NCBI GenBank assembly: GCA_017402995.1
Contig: JAFQOV010000009.1
Location: forward strand, 1-64,000
Source of the DNA: Candidatus Gastranaerophilales bacterium
GTDB lineage: Bacteria > Cyanobacteriota > Vampirovibrionia > Gastranaerophilales > Gastranaerophilaceae
Direction of reading: 5' to 3'
Length of the DNA: 64,000 nt
The position numbers and the translations under genes are program-made. The notes below the pieces were generated by a model that made no database searches, was not told the origin of the DNA, and worked only from the letters and a program-made list of their open reading frames with translations. Positions 62,890 to 64,000 of the stretch are shown piece after piece (the first letter of the stretch is position 1; each line of letters begins with the position of its first letter).

Positions 62890-64000
62890 TATAGCTTTTC
62901 AAAATCACAAACAACGCTGAATTTATCTTTTAATTGATTTAAAAGTGCAATTCTGTTGTTTTTAATTTTTTCATCTTTATCCATAACCAAAACTTTATCA
63001 AAAAATTGAACAATTGGTTGAACTAAAGTTTTTAAAGATAAGATATATTCATCTATATTTTTATTATCTGCATTATGAGCCGAAATTGCGTCGTATAGAG
63101 CTTTTTCTTCTTCTAAAACAAACAATTTTTCATCAACTTGACTAAATTTGTCATCTTTTAAAATACGATTAATACGAACCGCATTTTCTTTGATTAGCGC
63201 AAAATCATTGTCATTTGAATATTTTTTCAATGCTTCAATTCTTAAAACAAAGCTTGCTAAATCGTTTAATGGTTCAAGAGTTAAAGCAGACGATAAGATA
63301 TTTGATGAATATTCCTTTTCAAACATAAACATCAATCTTGATGTGAAAAATTCTTTTAATTCATCTAAAATTGTAGCTTCAAGCTCAATTTCAAATTCTT
63401 TTGACAATAATTCAAGAGAATATTTTAAAAGATTTTCAAGATTAATATTCAACTTGTTTTCAATCAAAATTCTCAAAACACCAATTGCCGCACGTCTTGC
63501 GCCAAGTGGGTCTGCAGAGCCTGTTGGACGTTTTTTCTTTTTATCGCCTTGAGTTGAAATAAACAATGCACAAATTGTATCAATCTTATCTGCTATTGAA
63601 ACAATTTGAGAAACGATATTTGATGGCAACTCAGAATATGCGCCAAGTGGGAAATAGTGTTCTGAGATACCTTTTGCAACGATATCTTTTTCGCCATCAA
63701 TTGTTGCATAATCTTGACCAATAAAGCCTTGTAGTTCTGTAAATTCAAAAACCAATTTACAAGACAGGTCGCATTTTGCTAAAGTTGCACATCTTAAAAC
63801 GTCAGTTTTATCTTGAACGTTTAAAATATCAGCTAATTTATCAGATATTTTAATCATTCTTTGAGTTTTGTCATATAAACTTCCTAAACCTTTTTGGAAA
63901 GTCATTCCTTTAAGGTTTTCAAGTTTATCGATTAATTTTGTTTTTGTATCTTCTTTAAAGAAAAATACACCGTCTTCAAGTCTTGCAACAATAACTCTTT
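62889..64000 (-). CDS. glyS: Glycyl-tRNA synthetase beta subunit, 5' partial
   Basis: The frame is open to the right window edge; a Met at 63905 is internal. The visible part (about 370 residues) reads ARLEDGVFFFKEDTKTKLIDK, LKGMTFQKGLGSLYDKT, then FPLGAYSELPSNIVSQIVSIADKIDT and GSADPLGARRAAIGVLRI, all typical of the GlyS beta subunit. It forms an alpha2beta2 enzyme with GlyQ, which should lie just outside the window. Confidence 0.93.
   Translation of the reverse strand, partial: RVIVARLEDGVFFFKEDTKTKLIDKLENLKGMTFQKGLGSLYDKTQRMIKISDKLADILNVQDKTDVLRCATLAKCDLSCKLVFEFTELQGFIGQDYATIDGEKDIVAKGISEHYFPLGAYSELPSNIVSQIVSIADKIDTICALFISTQGDKKKKRPTGSADPLGARRAAIGVLRILIENKLNINLENLLKYSLELLSKEFEIELEATILDELKEFFTSRLMFMFEKEYSSNILSSALTLEPLNDLASFVLRIEALKKYSNDNDFALIKENAVRINRILKDDKFSQVDEKLFVLEEEKALYDAISAHNADNKNIDEYILSLKTLVQPIVQFFDKVLVMDKDEKIKNNRIALLNQLKDKFSVVCDFEKL

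Overview
The window is a 64 kb piece of an AT-rich bacterial chromosome, densely packed on both strands, open at both ends. A lysozyme-like gene is cut at the left edge and glyS at the right edge. The gene content fits a flagellated, diderm, cyanobacterium-related heterotroph. It has LptB and LptF/G-type LPS transporters, an exported S-layer-homology (SLH) protein, a CheA with a C-terminal receiver, glucose-1-phosphate adenylyltransferase and a two-subunit-type glycyl-tRNA synthetase. I infer a member of the Melainabacteria/Vampirovibrionia, most like gut Gastranaerophilales. This is inference from gene content and style; no rRNA is present to confirm it. I found no tRNA, rRNA, insertion sequence or CRISPR array.

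Layout. 1-6.6 kb: lysozyme-like gene, rimP-nusA, a formyltransferase, and an lptB-lptF/G operon with a phosphodiester glycosidase and a pilin-like protein. 6.7-13.7 kb: flagellar operon (lytic transglycosylase, fliE, fliF, a FliG-position protein, fliH, flhA, a small ORF). 13.7-21.1 kb: a degenerate receiver/GGDEF protein, a frameshifted GT-C glycosyltransferase, clpP, an FAD oxidoreductase, an XRE regulator, and an activase of the 2-hydroxyacyl-CoA dehydratase activator family with an unknown partner. 21.1-29.5 kb: chemosensory block (CheA-REC, MCP, receiver protein, tandem CheW) and a Maf-type flagellin glycosyltransferase. 29.5-32.7 kb: two exported proteins, lspA, rluD-like and a small coiled-coil membrane protein. 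32.7-35.2 kb: an accessory island with small membrane proteins and a MuF-motif protein with a toxin-like C-terminus. 35.4-47.5 kb: SLH protein, comM, TPR protein, two HD-GYP proteins, a PIG-L-like pseudoenzyme, an amidohydrolase/unknown operon and a likely small RNA. 47.7-54.6 kb: dnaK, secG, glgC, a CooC-like ATPase, folD, alr and gcvH. 54.6-64 kb: a large repeat-rich surface protein, comEC, ftsY, nusB, a GT4 glycosyltransferase and glyS.

The genes serve envelope building (Lpt, Lsp, SLH, surface protein), motility and taxis (flagellum, CheA/MCP/CheW, Maf), second-messenger signalling (two HD-GYP, two degenerate diguanylate-cyclase-like proteins), DNA uptake (ComEC, ComM) and core translation and secretion.

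The strongest unexplained signal is a two-part non-coding element, GSGCAAWW-N13-ATASTT, present five times with exactly 13 bases between its halves. Each copy lies just upstream of a gene or of a terminator-bounded small RNA candidate, and two copies are divergent and share one TTGCGCAA palindrome. It does not resemble the ordinary TTGnnn-N16/17-TAAAAT promoters seen elsewhere here and may be the promoter or operator of an unknown regulon. Other points of interest are a T9-tract frameshift in the glycosyltransferase, a candidate MuF-type toxin with possible immunity partners, an unrecognisable FliG-position protein, and a set of genes with an extended -10 box 6-7 bases before the ATG (candidate leaderless mRNAs).
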